A stretch of DNA of 64,000 nt, taken from the NCBI GenBank assembly GCA_013397935.1, contig VZRN01005169.1, positions 2,654,935-2,718,934 of the forward strand, in the 5' to 3' direction. A program made the translations under genes and the position numbers. Positions 25,853 through 37,262 of the stretch are shown in pieces. Positions within the stretch are counted from its first letter, which is position 1. The number at the start of each line of letters is the position of its first letter. Under the pieces are notes generated by a model that was given only the letters and a program-made list of their open reading frames with translations, did not search any database and was not told the origin of the DNA. Source of the DNA: Dasyornis broadbenti. Lineage: Eukaryota > Chordata > Aves > Passeriformes > Dasyornithidae.

Positions 25853-26504
25853 ACGTTGAGATGTTGGCCTGATGGGAAGCTTAAACACGGTTAGCATAAA
25901 CATGGTTGTGTTGTAAACAGTCATGAACACTTCTCAATGTACGCACAATAATGCAATGCCACATGGAGACAAAAAAATTCCATGTTACTGCTAAAGGACT
26001 TCCTTATTCACAAGCAAGAATCAAGGAACCTGGGTGGAATCAGAAGTCTTCACTACCAACAGCTGTCTTACCATTCCTGCTTTGAGATTTTAGCTTTCCA
26101 CTTATTTTTATTCTTTACAGGCCAATGACTCCCTGACAATCAAAGCTAAGTGTGAACAATTCTATGTTAACTCACTTATTTTCACATATTTACTGATTTT
26201 CCTCCAAGCGCATTTTGTCAGTCTTACAGATGTAAAATACCCTGCAGCTCCCACTGCCAGAGCATTAATTCACATCACATGATCACATGGCTGACCCAGA
26301 AGTTACTAAATTTCTTTACTCAGTGACTTAATTCTGTTTGAGAGGTGACTGCTCTTGCCAGTTTTCACACTTTCACAATGTTGCTCTTTAGTGAACACAT
26401 TCACTCAGCCCGTGAACTCTACCCCAGCTCATGGTAGACAACCTCAGTGAGCACAACTGTACTGGTAGATCTGAGTTTAATCAACCATTTTTAAAGATTA
26501 CACA
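25853..26504. other. Unique DNA, no gene seen
   Basis: No supported gene or repeat. Confidence 0.5.
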
Positions 26505-26560
26505 TCACAGGGTTGGAAGAGAGTCTGGAGAGGTCATCCAGACCTCTTGGTTTTCACTCT
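26505..26560 (-). mobile_element. Possible CR1 3'-end remnant
   Basis: ATCACAGGGTTGGAAGAGAG followed by TCTGGAGAGGTCATCCAGAC resembles the minus-strand start of the CR1 type that reads 'GGTTGGAAGGGACCTCTGGAGGTCATC'-like in other copies. Only about 55 bases match, so chance or another old repeat remains possible. Confidence 0.4.
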
Positions 26561-26844
26561 AGGGCCGTATTTATTCACCATTCCCCACTGCTTTTCCTTT
26601 CTCCTGTGACATCTTTAAAATACAGGTAATAATTTCTACTATTGGGATGTGTTTTAGGACCTAAATATCATTAAGCCGGTAGAAATTGTGAGTCAAAATG
26701 AAAACTCAAGAAATCTGGTGATTTTCTATCTCTTACGCTCTCTATCATTTATTGGTATTTCTAAGGCAACTATCTTTCTGTTATCTAAGCATTGTAATAT
26801 AATACAATCACTTGCAAGTTGTATCTAAGTGCAGTGGATTTTAC

Positions 26845-27035
26845 TTATTAATAACGTAGCACTTATCTTCAAAGTGCTCCACAAACTAATTAATTCTCCC
26901 AGCACCTTCTCCCTGTCAGGCAGGTGAGACAACTATTATTCCCATTAAATATATCATTCTGATTATTACTTGAGGAAATAAGGTTAAGTTACGCATCCTA
27001 TCTCCCAGCATAGACAGTGAGTGTTAGAAAGAGCA
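26845..27035 (-). mobile_element. MIR-type SINE relic
   Basis: Read on the plus strand it is the reverse of a MIR: GTAGCACTTATC, a CCACAAACTAATTAATTCTC block, CCTGTCAGGCAGGTGAGACA, ACTATTATTCCCATT, then GAGGAAATAAGGTTAAGTTA. These are the MIR core and 3' part in the expected order (rare in bird genomes, common in other amniotes). It is heavily diverged and non-coding. The CORE blocks fit MIR better than any other SINE I know. Confidence 0.65.
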
Positions 27036-29940
27036 CCTGAGCTCGGTTATTAGGGAACAGGGGTTTTGCCCAGATTTGAGACCACCTTAACATCCCTCAT
27101 CCCTGGGCAACCTCACTGGTAACAACATAATTATGTGCTTCATTAAATATTAGCATGGCAAAGCACGATGGGATTCTTTGTGTGAGATTGACTATTTTTT
27201 GTTTGTTTTCCAAAAGGGCCCTGACCAACCAGGCTGAGTCTTCTGTGTGACGCATTCACGTGCATTGGACTTGGGAACTGACTTTGACTTGGCTGCTTCA
27301 ATTTTATGTGCTCCGTTATGTTGGCATTATTCCTCAGCCAAGCAATTCCTGCACTCAAGATTTTGCATCTTCCAGGTAAGGAAAACACTTGGGAAAGATA
27401 TTTAACAACCCTAGAAGAGAACGTAATGACAATAATAGGGCCTACTTGTTAAATCATTCTAATTCCTTGATAGTTCAGAAGAATTTCTGTCTTGTCTGAC
27501 TGCAGCTCTATCATTCTGGTTTATCTGAAGCTATGGGTACCTCATGCCATGTGAATACACATTTAAGAACTAATTCCACTCCTCTCAGCTTCAATGGCTA
27601 GCTTGGAATTAGGATCATACCATAGGTTATTGCATAACTATTGGCAATAGCTAATGACATTCATCAGATGAGGTAGTTCCAGGAGGTAAACAAAAACAAA
27701 GGCATAACGATTGCCCAAGTGAAGGAGGTCTTATATTAATTAGTCCCATACAACACAGTAGCCTTATTGAGCTGTAGGGTGGCCTAAAATCTACTTAAGC
27801 TCCCACTCCTTGTGTAACGATGGCACAGTGGGCAGAAATCCACCAGCTGCCTCTTTGTAGCAGAGTACCTTTCTCAGGGTACCTGCCAACAAAAACATTA
27901 TGCAGCAGGATTAAAATGCATTCTAATTATTTACTGAAGGTCAGCTTGACAGTGTAGCCAATAAGTATATACATACACACATAACTTTATTCTTATAGAA
28001 TTAAAAACATGAGAAATTGGATATTGGCACACCTGTATTCTATAAGGGTGAATAGTGAACTTCAAAAGACTGGATTGAGTTTCAGGAAAACACTCCGAGC
28101 CTTTGAGGTAAAATTCATCTGCCCTAACTTGGACGTCTTAAAACTAAACAGCTAAGTCTGAGCTCATCTTTCCAAGCTTCCTTCATGGGGAGAAATGGGC
28201 ATCTCCAGAGTGTAATTCATCTTATCCCATCATAAATGTCTGAGATAGACTGGATGTATCACTCCCTGGAGTCTCTGCTGACTCTGAGGAGAGCCCAGCT
28301 GAGATTTAGACATTTAACTTTTTGATACATAACACAAGGTGAGATGAATTCCACCCGTACATACTCCTCTCAGTCTTGGTTCCAACCCCTTCACAGTCAA
28401 TTGGTGTTGACATGGAAAATGTAGAGCAGGGTCAATGAGTACCTGGGGTTTTTCTGCTGCTTTTGCCTCTAGTAGGACAGAGTTCCAGAAATAAAATGCC
28501 ATCAGAATAGGAAGGAAAAGAACACCTTCTTCCTCCCAAAGGAACAGGCACAGTTTGTGACATTCTGTAATTTAATGAATGAGGAACTTGCTGGCAGGAC
28601 CTTCTCCATTTGATATTTCCTCACTGAACTTCAGTTTGCAGACCTCTATTTTAGCAGGTGAGTAATGTCTTTGACTCCAGGAAGATCACAGGGCCAGTGA
28701 AAGTTGAGTACATACATAAATGTTTTCAGGATCAGGGACATATAAATTAATTAGAATGATGTATTTAAATAGTTTTGTGGATCTTGGCCTTTGTTCATAA
28801 CCTTCATAATCTGAGGCTTGATTCTGCAACCTTCACAGAACACGATACCAGACTTTCATTTTCCATTTGGCAGGGCGATACTGAGGAAGAAGGGGAGAAG
28901 GAAGTAAGACATGTTTACAGTTTTGACTGGACAGTGTGATCATGATTTTAGTGGCAAGATTTTTAGATTGTTCCTGAGATAGTTCTATTTCTGTGAAAAT
29001 GCTGGAAACCTTATTTCAGGGGGGAAAAAAAGAAGTGCAAAGTATTTGCCAGAGGAAGTCTGAGCTTTGAAAGGAGATGAGGGTACTCTTTGCATTTCTA
29101 TGTGTTTATTTGCATAAATACACAGAAAATGGGGGGGACACATGGCAACTTTCAGCCTCTTTCTAGTCAAGCTGCTAAGTCACTCATGAATCTGCTTTAA
29201 CTGTAATAAATTTTAACTGTGTAGAATTAGCTTTGCGTAGAATTTTCACGTAAAGACTATTTCTGTTCTCTTTGCACAGCACTTAGAACAAAAAATAATA
29301 AAAGTAAGTGTGCACAGACATACACCAAAAAAATTTTTTCTGTGCCCAAATCAATGGAAAGTAGAGAAACCACAATAATTCACCCACTTTCATCTCACGG
29401 AAAACCCTTTTCTCCACATTTCAGAAGAGTTAGGTCTTGCAAAGAGTCCCTCACTACCACTTTCCTATGTCTCAATCTAAAATGAGAACTTCAAGGTCAG
29501 TGGAAAGCTGCAACATAAAAGCACCCAATTCTTGTTAACGCAGCCTGCAATAGTGGGTGGGCCGTCTCTCAGGTGAGAAAAGGCGAGCTGCAAAGCAAAT
29601 ACCTGAGGTGACTTCTTGTTTGAGTCTGCTACCCTTAGGGCTGTGTTCTTTTGGCTGGGGATATCTGTTGATCTTACCTCTTAACAGTAATTATGCCAGA
29701 CAGCTTTTTGGCTTTCAGTTCTGCTCCATAGGTAACATAAATCATACAAATTATTACCACAATGCTAAACTATAATTACCCACAGACCCTGACATGCTAA
29801 AAGGTGTATTAATTTGATAATATAATAAATACGTTACTGCATAAAACTGTAATTATTACTTCAAAATTGACACTTATACCAGCTTGATTTTTTTTTTTTT
29901 TTTCCCAGCAGGCAACTCAATTGTACATTGACCAATACCA
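27036..29940. other. Unique DNA, no gene seen
   Basis: No supported gene. A T run lies at about 29888-29903. A segment at 28205-28330 looks repeat-like but I cannot place it. Confidence 0.5.
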
Positions 29941-29976
29941 GAAATGTTATTTGATTTCATTGAAATGTTATTTGAT
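29941..29976. repeat. Short direct duplication (15 bases, 21-base period)
   Basis: GAAATGTTATTTGAT occurs at 29941-29955 and again at 29962-29976. A small local duplication just upstream of a second, larger one. Confidence 0.9.
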
Positions 29977-30083
29977 AACATGTGGGAGGCATCTCTTAAA
30001 GGAAAATGTCACTAGAGTTAGTTTGGGTTTTGGAAGTTATAATTCCGTAAAGTAATAAATTACTCTCTAGTACAAGAGCAAAA

Positions 30084-30160
30084 ACATATCTGACAAATAG
30101 CCCAGGAAATGGGAATATCAACATATCTATCAAATAGGCCAGGAAATGGGAACAATATCA
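30084..30160. repeat. Imperfect tandem duplication, about 38-base unit, 2 copies
   Basis: ACATATCTGACAAATAGCCC plus AGGAAATGGGAATATCA is followed at once by ACATATCTATCAAATAGGCC plus AGGAAATGGGAACAATATCA. The copies differ by a few substitutions and a 3-base insertion, so this is a true, moderately old duplication. Confidence 0.93.
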
Positions 30161-30329
30161 ACAAAATACCTAAAATATTACCAGTGGGGAAAATAATTCA
30201 CAGGATAACGTAAATAAACACCCTTATTTATGTTGCTTCAAAAGCTATTGGGGAGGAAAAAAAGTGACTGACACTATAGGAGAAAATTCTACCTTTTTTT
30301 TTTTTTTTTTTCTTGGAAAAAATGAACAA

Positions 30330-30366
30330 NNNNNNNNNNNNNNNNNNNNNNNNNNNNNNNNNNNNN
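30330..30366. other. Assembly gap (37 N) between T runs
   Basis: Thirty-seven N. The left flank is an 18-base T run (30294-30311) followed by CTTGGAAAAAATGAACAA; the right flank is a 10-base T run followed by GCATGGAAAAACTGACAAA. The two flanks resemble each other, which suggests the same locus was assembled twice (see findings). Confidence 0.98.
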
Positions 30367-32338
30367 TTTTTTTTTTGCATGGAAAAACTGACAAACATGT
30401 CTGTGGGAAAGACCGAGGTCCCGATTCTGCAACAGTTTGGGTGTGGACAACCCCTGGCACAGCTCCCAGGTTTGTTTTATTCAGTGACTCCCTAATGTAA
30501 AATACATAAACAAGCCTGGGAACTGAGGTCGTAATCCAGACCTGCTCCTTCTCAGCTCAGCAGCCCAACTGCTGTAACACCAATTCAGGATCCTATTTTC
30601 CATTTTCTTTTATATTTTGCATCTTCCATGTAGTCAATATAAACTTGAAGAAAGGGAGTCTTATATGTTCAAGTCTTCTTAAACTCAGGATAAAAATGAG
30701 CTCACGTCTCACTTGTGACTGACCCCCTTTAACTGCTTGTGACTGTGAAGAAATCAGCCATTTCAATATAGCTAACCTCTGTTGGGCTATACTGAATTGA
30801 TATTTATGCACTGAGCGGGTTTTTTGTGACAGTTTCTCTATGAGTTTCTTATTGTTATTATGATCTTAAAACGTGTAGCTAATGGAAATCTTCAAAAGTA
30901 TTTGTTCCCAAATTTTCTTTAACAACCTGAATACCGGTGATTTTTCAAGTTCTTGCATCTTTTTTTATCCCCATTTATACTTTGGCTTGTAAAAGGAGGG
31001 AAAAAAATATCAAAGGAGAAGGGAATATCAAGTTTATTTCAAGTTTTCGTTTCTGGGTGGTATTGCTATCATTTAACTTCATGTTTTTACACTTACACCA
31101 GTTGCCATAGGCATATTCTGTACTCAAAGGACAGCTATAGGCATCTTTGGAAGAGCTAAATCAGAAGATCTTCCTTCTGCAGGTGTTCCCACTACAAAAA
31201 AGTGAGACTGTGATGATTAACTCCGTAAGCCTCATCCAAAGTTTCTAGGTTTTTTTCCATTACCAAAGTAGAAATAAAGGTAGGGAAAGAAGGAAGAAGT
31301 AAGAAACAGAGGAGAAATGAAGGAGAAAAATATTAGAATATTAATACAACAAAAGAACCTAAGAACAGCTTAGTTTCTTTTCATTTACAAAAAAGAAAAT
31401 ATGTAAATGTATTTTTTGAAAGAGCTTAAAATGTCCCCGTTAACATTTTTTTAGACTACTTAAAAAAAAGAATAAACAATAAAAAAATTTAGGGGCAAGG
31501 TTAGTTTGGTATCAAAGACATTTTTCCACTAAAGCAGAAAACCTCATTTCAATACCCTCAACTTTTGTCAAGAAGGGATTTATTCTCTACCTACCTACCT
31601 CCAAGTATATTTTCAAATGTGAGGGATGCTGGGAAGATACATATTTGAAGAATCTTCATTATAATGCTTCTTTATGATGATACAAAGGAATGAAAAGGCC
31701 CTGATTCTCTTTATGTAAACATGTGTTCAACTTCTGTGTAAATAGTCTTTACAAGGTGAGTTCCTGGGTTGCACTTAAGGGTCAGTGAAAATGAATCTCG
31801 AGCTGCTTTATCATTGCCTTTAGTTGTTGCTCCTCCCCTGATCAGATTGAGTGATGCAAACAGGTCACTGAGACCGCTTGGCAGACACTCTTCACCTGAC
31901 CTAGGGCATGTAGGGCTTCATTGACATGGTTCTCTTCAATTGGCTGTTTGCTATGTATCAGTAGCTTTGGCAGAGCTTCTGGTGACTTTCATCCAGTTGG
32001 AACAGAAAGTGGACTGTGTGGGGAGAGAAGGAGGAGAAGATTTCCACAGTATCATCACTATTTTCAGTGAAACAAGAGCTGAAAAATCACCGTGTTAAAG
32101 TTTAGATCTGGGTAGAATTATTGGCCAAGAGTGAAAAAAAGCAAGGCAAAAGGAAAAAAAAAAAAAAAGGAAAAAAAAAAAAGGCCAGGAAAGTATACCA
32201 TAGTTTTGTACAGAACATGTGAAACAAGATGTTAGAATACGCTGCCTAAATCAGGGAAAAAAATTAGGACCTAAACCTGGAGGCCTAAAGACTATCTTTA
32301 ACTTCTTAGAAAACAGCTACTGCATGATGGAGCCTGGA
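30367..32338. other. Unique AT-rich DNA, no gene seen
   Basis: Contains interrupted poly(A) at about 32153-32182 and a short (CTAC)n run near 31590. No supported gene. Confidence 0.55.
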
Positions 32339-32712
32339 GAATCCTGGAATCCTAGAATTGATTAGGGTGAAAAAGCCCTTGAAGATTCCAATTATCACCC
32401 CAGCATTGCCAAGCCCACAATCTCCCCAAATGTCACAGCTACATGTCTGAAATACCTCTGGGGATGGTGACTCAACCACTTCCCTGGGCAGCCTGTTCAA
32501 GTGCCTGACAACCCTTTCCGTGAAGAAATTATTGCCATTATCCAATCGAAACCTCCCCTGGCACTACCTGGGGTCATTTCATTTTTTTTCACAGCTTGTT
32601 TTTTGGGAGAAGAGCCTAACCCCCATGTGTCTACAACCTCCTGTCAGGTAGTTGTAGAGAGCAAGAAAGTTCCCCCTGAACCTCCTTTCCTCCAGGCTAA
32701 ACAAGGTGAATT
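32339..32712 (-). mobile_element. CR1 LINE 3' fragment
   Basis: The plus strand shows ATCCTGGAATCCTAGAATTG, ATACCTCTGGGGATGGTGAC, CACTTCCCTGGGCAGCCTGT, CCTTTCCGTGAAGAAATT, CCAATCGAAACCTCCCCTGG, GGTAGTTGTAGAGAGCAAG and CCTCCTTTCCTCCAGGCTAA. This is the CR1 3' region on the minus strand, same subfamily as the 2.9 kb copy. The minus strand still reads an ORF2 C-terminal scrap (overlapping entry). Confidence 0.94.
32432..32545 (-). pseudogene. CR1 ORF2 C-terminal scrap
   Basis: The minus-strand frame carries NNFFTERVVRHLNRLPREVV followed by ESPSPEVF, the end of the CR1 ORF2 protein just before the 3' untranslated part. Both ends run into frame damage. No catalytic domain is present and it cannot function. 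Confidence 0.85.
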
Positions 32713-33231
32713 CTAATAATTTTCCAAATTGCAGGGTATATGAATGTGGCTTTTTGACTGGATTTTTTATTCCTTCTGATCATAGATATTCTTGGTCTCA
32801 GCAAATTGCTTGTTTGAATGCACATGCTGACAGTAAATGTGATGTTACATAAAGCCTTAACCTATTTACCTGTCTTAGGTTTTTCCTATGTAAGTGATTA
32901 TTGCAATCATTTTGATGAATCATGTTGTTTGATAGAAATAACAGCTTACATACAAAACTGGAATTTCCTTTTCCTCTTACAGTACTTGGGGGGAAGGAGG
33001 AAAGAAAAGAAAAAGGAAGTTGTGATTACTTAAATCTATCTTTTTAATAATGTGGTAGACAGTCAGCAATGATGATGTGATTCATTACTTGCCTATAATG
33101 TTAATTATACATTATTAGCTGTTTCACTGTATGATAGCTGGCAATTGGTGATATGATTCATAAAGTGCTATTGTTAAGCAAATCTGAAAATCTGTTTGAT
33201 TTAGGTTAAAAGAAAGGGCGATAGGTCATAA
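32713..33231. other. Unique AT-rich DNA, no gene seen
   Basis: Balanced AT-rich sequence without repeats, upstream of the near-open frame at 33232. No gene supported. Confidence 0.5.
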
Positions 33232-33807
33232 GAAGTTGAAAAAAAAGAGAGAGAGAGAATAAAGAAAAGACACCGACATAATTTGCGGTTCTATTTTTGT
33301 ATGAACAACAAGGTTTACAGTGAAGAGCTGTTGGATACAGTTTCGGTGAGCAAGGATTTTGCAGAGAGATTAGATCAGTTACAAATTGCTAAATCTGATG
33401 ACTTAGATAAAAATTTAACCAGAGGCTTTGAAAGAGGTAGAACATGTTTCTGTGGAGAAGTGATTGCCCTGTACTTCCGAGATAGAGCTAATCAGAGAAG
33501 GCCGCACTGGCTGTACCCTCAGTAAAAACTGAACAGGGAAGAAATCATTCATTTGAGAATGGAGCTAATTTCCAGGTATAACAGACTGAAAACTGCACTT
33601 CGCTCTCTAAATGCACCCTATATTTTGGGGAACCCCCGAAGGGCAGTTCTGCAACTGAACAATAATATGTTCCCTTCCAAAGTAGCTCTATCAGATCTGA
33701 GTTACCAGGTGAATAAATTAAATAAAACAATTTTTCCCTCCTCCACAGTCTTTGTAAGATTCCAAAACCTTTTCCCATTTCAACAAAAAACCCACCAACT
33801 TTAACCA
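33232..33807 (+). other. Near-open reading frame with one internal stop; possible pseudogene or exon
   Basis: One plus-strand frame stays open from 33232 (after a TAA at 33229) to a TAA at 33805-33807, with a single TAA at 33523-33525: about 190 codons. This is unusual in DNA that is about 60% AT. The predicted product is charged and not of low complexity. Upstream of the stop it has pieces such as NNKVYSEELLDTV and FAERLDQLQIAKSDDLDKNL; downstream it has SRYNRLKTALRSLNAPYI and SDLSYQVNKLNKTIF. The start is unclear: the first ATG is at 33301. A donor-like GTGAGC sits at about 33344. I do not recognise the family. It may be a decayed gene copy, a conserved non-coding stretch with few stops, or chance. 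Confidence 0.3.
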
Positions 33808-34549
33808 ACCACTTAAAAAACCCAAATCAAACAGATTTTGCCCTGAGATAGCAAATACTCCCAAGGTTAAACATTCATTCCAGACTGGTTCATTCTGCGC
33901 TTTATCTGAGCTAGGAAGGGGAATTGAAGCTTCATCCTTCTTGCTCTAGCAGGCAGCAACTCAGGCAGAGTGGACCTCATCCTTTCTCTCATGTAAGTCG
34001 AAAGTAAACTCATAGATGGAACTTCTGCTGCCCAGTAAGGGCACTGTACATAAAGGCCCATCTCACAAACAGATTTCAATTCATAGGAGTAAATACTACC
34101 TGGTTAGAAACAACTTGTTTTAAAAAGTAATAAGTCCACTGAAAAAAAAAAAAAAAACTAAAAATCAAAGTCATAAAACAATTTAAACAAATATTTTTCC
34201 TTCAATAATTTTATTATCCCTGTAACTCTTATGGGAAAGAGTTAAGATGAAAGTTCTATCACCTTGTTCTCAAAGGGATTTATGTCTTCTCTTATCCCAG
34301 ATAACACTCCAAAGGAATAAGATAAATCACACCAACCATACAATTCTCTCATCCATTTCCTCATATACCCAGCTCTGTGCAGCAACAACCCTTATCCCAA
34401 GCTGTTGAGAGAAAGCAAGAGAAGAGCAGTGTTTCCAGAACTTCAATTGCATTAAAATACATGACCTAGAAATTCTTCATGGAAACTTGTAAAATTATTT
34501 GTTGCTGTGTCTTAGTTCTTAAGGCAATGGTTTTATGGGACAAAGATAG
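33808..34549. other. Unique DNA, no gene seen
   Basis: An A run lies at about 34141-34156. No supported gene. Confidence 0.5.
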
Positions 34550-34800
34550 GCCTGGGAGCTAGGAATTCCTGAGTACTGCCTCCAGCACTGTCTTGACTGT
34601 CTATTGCCTACATATCACAGTGATTGTGTGATTTATTTATAAAACATAGATTAGATTAACTCAAACAAGATTAAATTAGATAGAACAAGTCACTTAAACT
34701 CTCACTGACTATTTCCTCATCTGTAAACCAGTGATATCTGTATTTACCTATTACGTGGTGACTGTGAGGATTACTTAATCTCCCTAAAGAATTATCATGA
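34550..34800 (+). mobile_element. MIR-type SINE relic with internal insertion
   Basis: The plus strand carries GGGAGCTAGGAATTCCTGAG (the tRNA-related 5' part of MIR), then, after an unmatched stretch, AGTCACTTAAACTCTC, ATTTCCTCATCTGTAAACCA and GTGACTGTGAGGATTACTTA. The order is that of MIR, with roughly 60 extra bases (about 34619-34680) inserted between the two halves. The match at TTTCCTCATCTGTAAA...GTGAGGATTA is the strongest MIR signal in the window. Confidence 0.75.
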
Positions 34801-37129
34801 TTATCATTAATCTGGAACACAGAAAACAAGTCCCGATAAGGAAACAAGCTTGTGAATCAGCTGAGGTGGAGTAAAGGTACCAAAGCAATTCTTCGCTGAT
34901 CTGATAGTCAAGCATTCTTGATAAAGGTTTTGGGACAGCTTCATTTTATATGAGATATCTGAAATATAATGTTTAATATAAGATAGTTGTCTAAATTCCC
35001 TCTGTAGTCTAAATGTGTGTAGATGGACATCATGCATTAAATGAGTCAATAACATCATGGTTCTGGGATGAATCACCTTACAGATTTCTCTTCATAATCT
35101 GTAGAGGGAGCCTGGACAACTAGACAAGACATATTTTAGATAGTTAATGTTGTGTGAGACCAAATTGAAGGATTTAGTGGTTCACTTGAAGGACTACAGC
35201 CACATCACGTTCTGCCCACACTGGAGCACAGTAACAATCAGTACCAGTTTGCTCACAAATTCTTGTCATCACATTCCTGCATCCTAAAAATTTACCATCC
35301 CTTTTGCAGTCTACAAGACCTCATGATACCTTTGAGAAATATAATTTAAAATTCCTGTTAATTAAGATGAAGAGCAGTATCAAAGTGTTGTCCCATATTA
35401 CAGCATGGTTAAATATTTGGTAGAAAGATCCCCACTTTTGGGGGGCAGGGAGGGGAGAGGGGAACAGTTTGGGGGTAAACTGTGTTTCCTAGCTGAGCTG
35501 CTCTTTTGAGAAGGGGTAGGAGTTGTTTCTGGAGGAATTCACTCCCTTTTGGAGTCTTTTGTACAACAGGTGATTAAGACTCATTTCTTCCCTCTGTAAT
35601 TCCTTTTCTGCTCCACAATAGAGTGCAGGTCCTCCTATATGACTTTTCACCCCTTCTCTTCTGAATACTAAGGCCCCCTCCCTCTTCTGAGAACAACTCA
35701 GGTTTGTTCCAGAGTTAAGCTAACAGCAGAAAATCCTCCCTCTGTCAGAAAGAAAGAAGGAACATCTCCCACTTTGGCCCTTGCTGTAAAAGAGACACCA
35801 AAGGATACAGAAAAAAAGGTAGAGGACGTGAGGCTGCAGTGAGGACAGGCAAGGAGAGGGGCTGAGAGGAGCCTTGTTTCACAGGGTGAGCCAGAGCTGG
35901 GCTCAGGTCGGTGTCACAAACACTGCAGTTATGCCAGAGACTGAATTGCTCATGAATGGTTTGGTCTCCCACAAACGAAGAGCTGCAGCACTGGCGTGGT
36001 GCAGCTCCATCACCTCCCAGGTCTGCTCAAAAGCAAGCAGGTATTTCTCCTCCAGAGCACTTCAACAAAAGCTGATCAAGCAGGTGCTGCCCTGCGACAT
36101 GTTTTGTGTGTTAGGTGGGGGCCAGAAGTGAGAAATACCTTCCTAGCAAGAGAGGGGGCTGGAAGAAAACAGTGAATATAAGCAGTTGGCAACAGGCTGA
36201 GATTTACCTCCCCTTAGCAAGGCCCAGCTGCAGAAAGGCTTTTAGGTTAGATCTAAAGCTTTTCTGTGTCAAGAGGAAAGCTGCTACTGATGTAAAGCTA
36301 AGTACGTGGGTGAAGGTTATAGGAATGTTCCTTGAGAAGAAAAAAATTATGCAAAAACCTACATATATATGTATATGTTTATGCAGTGAGAAGCTGTTTA
36401 AAAGCCAGCGTTTCTTCTTAAGAATAATGGCAAAAAGAGCAATAGGATTGAGCAGACTTTTAGAAGTTTTGGAAGCCAAAACATGGCTGGCCTTTAATTT
36501 GTTATAATCTTAGAATAGGGGAGGAAAAAGTCTTTCTAAGCCTAAACTATCTCTTTGTTTTTCTTAGAAAAAGGAAAACTATTTCAGATAAAATAGAAAC
36601 CACCCCAAAAAGCCATCTGGAATTTGAAATTTATCCAGACTACCTGGGAGTAAGATCTGCAAAGAAGGGTCTGCCTTTACTCGTGTCTTGTACTGAGCTA
36701 AGAATGCTGTCAGCACTTAATAATGTTAGTAGTAATAGTTCTTTCCACACACCTTTTCACTTCTCGATGTTGGCTGGAGCTGGAAAGAGCAGAGCCTTTC
36801 CAAATGGAAACAGAGCACTAAGAATTACATTTTGAAAACAAAAACAAAAGAAAACCAAACAAACTGAGGCTATGCTGAAGTTTTCAAGTCCTTCAGTCCA
36901 ACTTTGAAAACTTATTAGTGGTAGATAGTTCAGATAAGGTATGAATCCAGATGTTACTGTGTTTATCTTCAGCAAAACCGCGTCCAAAATTTTACTAAAA
37001 AAAAAAAATGGCTAGGCTCCTAAAACTGATTTTAAACATGTAAGAAAATGCCTTGATGGGTAAGAGCATGAAAACATGCAGCTTTTCTTGACCCTAATGA
37101 GATGTTCAAGGTACTTAACACTTTTGAAA
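34801..37129. other. Unique DNA, no gene seen
   Basis: G-rich patch at about 35438-35475. A 130-codon plus-strand frame at 36115-36507 has no recognisable domain and overlaps an open minus-strand frame; I do not call it a gene. Confidence 0.5.
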
Positions 37130-37262
37130 ATCAGGCCACAATTCAGCAAAGCATTTCAACATGTGTTTAACATTAAACACATATTTAATCAGATTAAAGC
37201 ATATATTTAAGCACATTCCTGAACCAGGATCAATTTAAACATGTGCTTACGATCTTTGCTAA
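37130..37262. mobile_element. Old MITE-like element
   Basis: CAATTCAGCAAAGCATTTCA, ACATGTGTTTAACATTAAAC and later AAACATGTGCTTACGAT resemble a palindromic MITE known from birds, turtles and crocodilians, whose arms read 'CAGCAAAGCACTTAAGCATGTGCTTAAC'-like. The CATGTG(T/C)TTA(A/C) motif recurs within the segment. It is decayed, with no ORF. Repbase comparison would be needed to name it. Confidence 0.5.

Noticed and set aside
28205..28330. Possible old repeat shared with 60390-60520
   Set aside because: Only short blocks such as AGATGAAT with a nearby ACACT agree, on opposite strands; too little to claim homology by eye.
36115..36507. 130-codon plus-strand frame
   Set aside because: Starts without context, overlaps an open minus-strand frame and has no recognisable motif.
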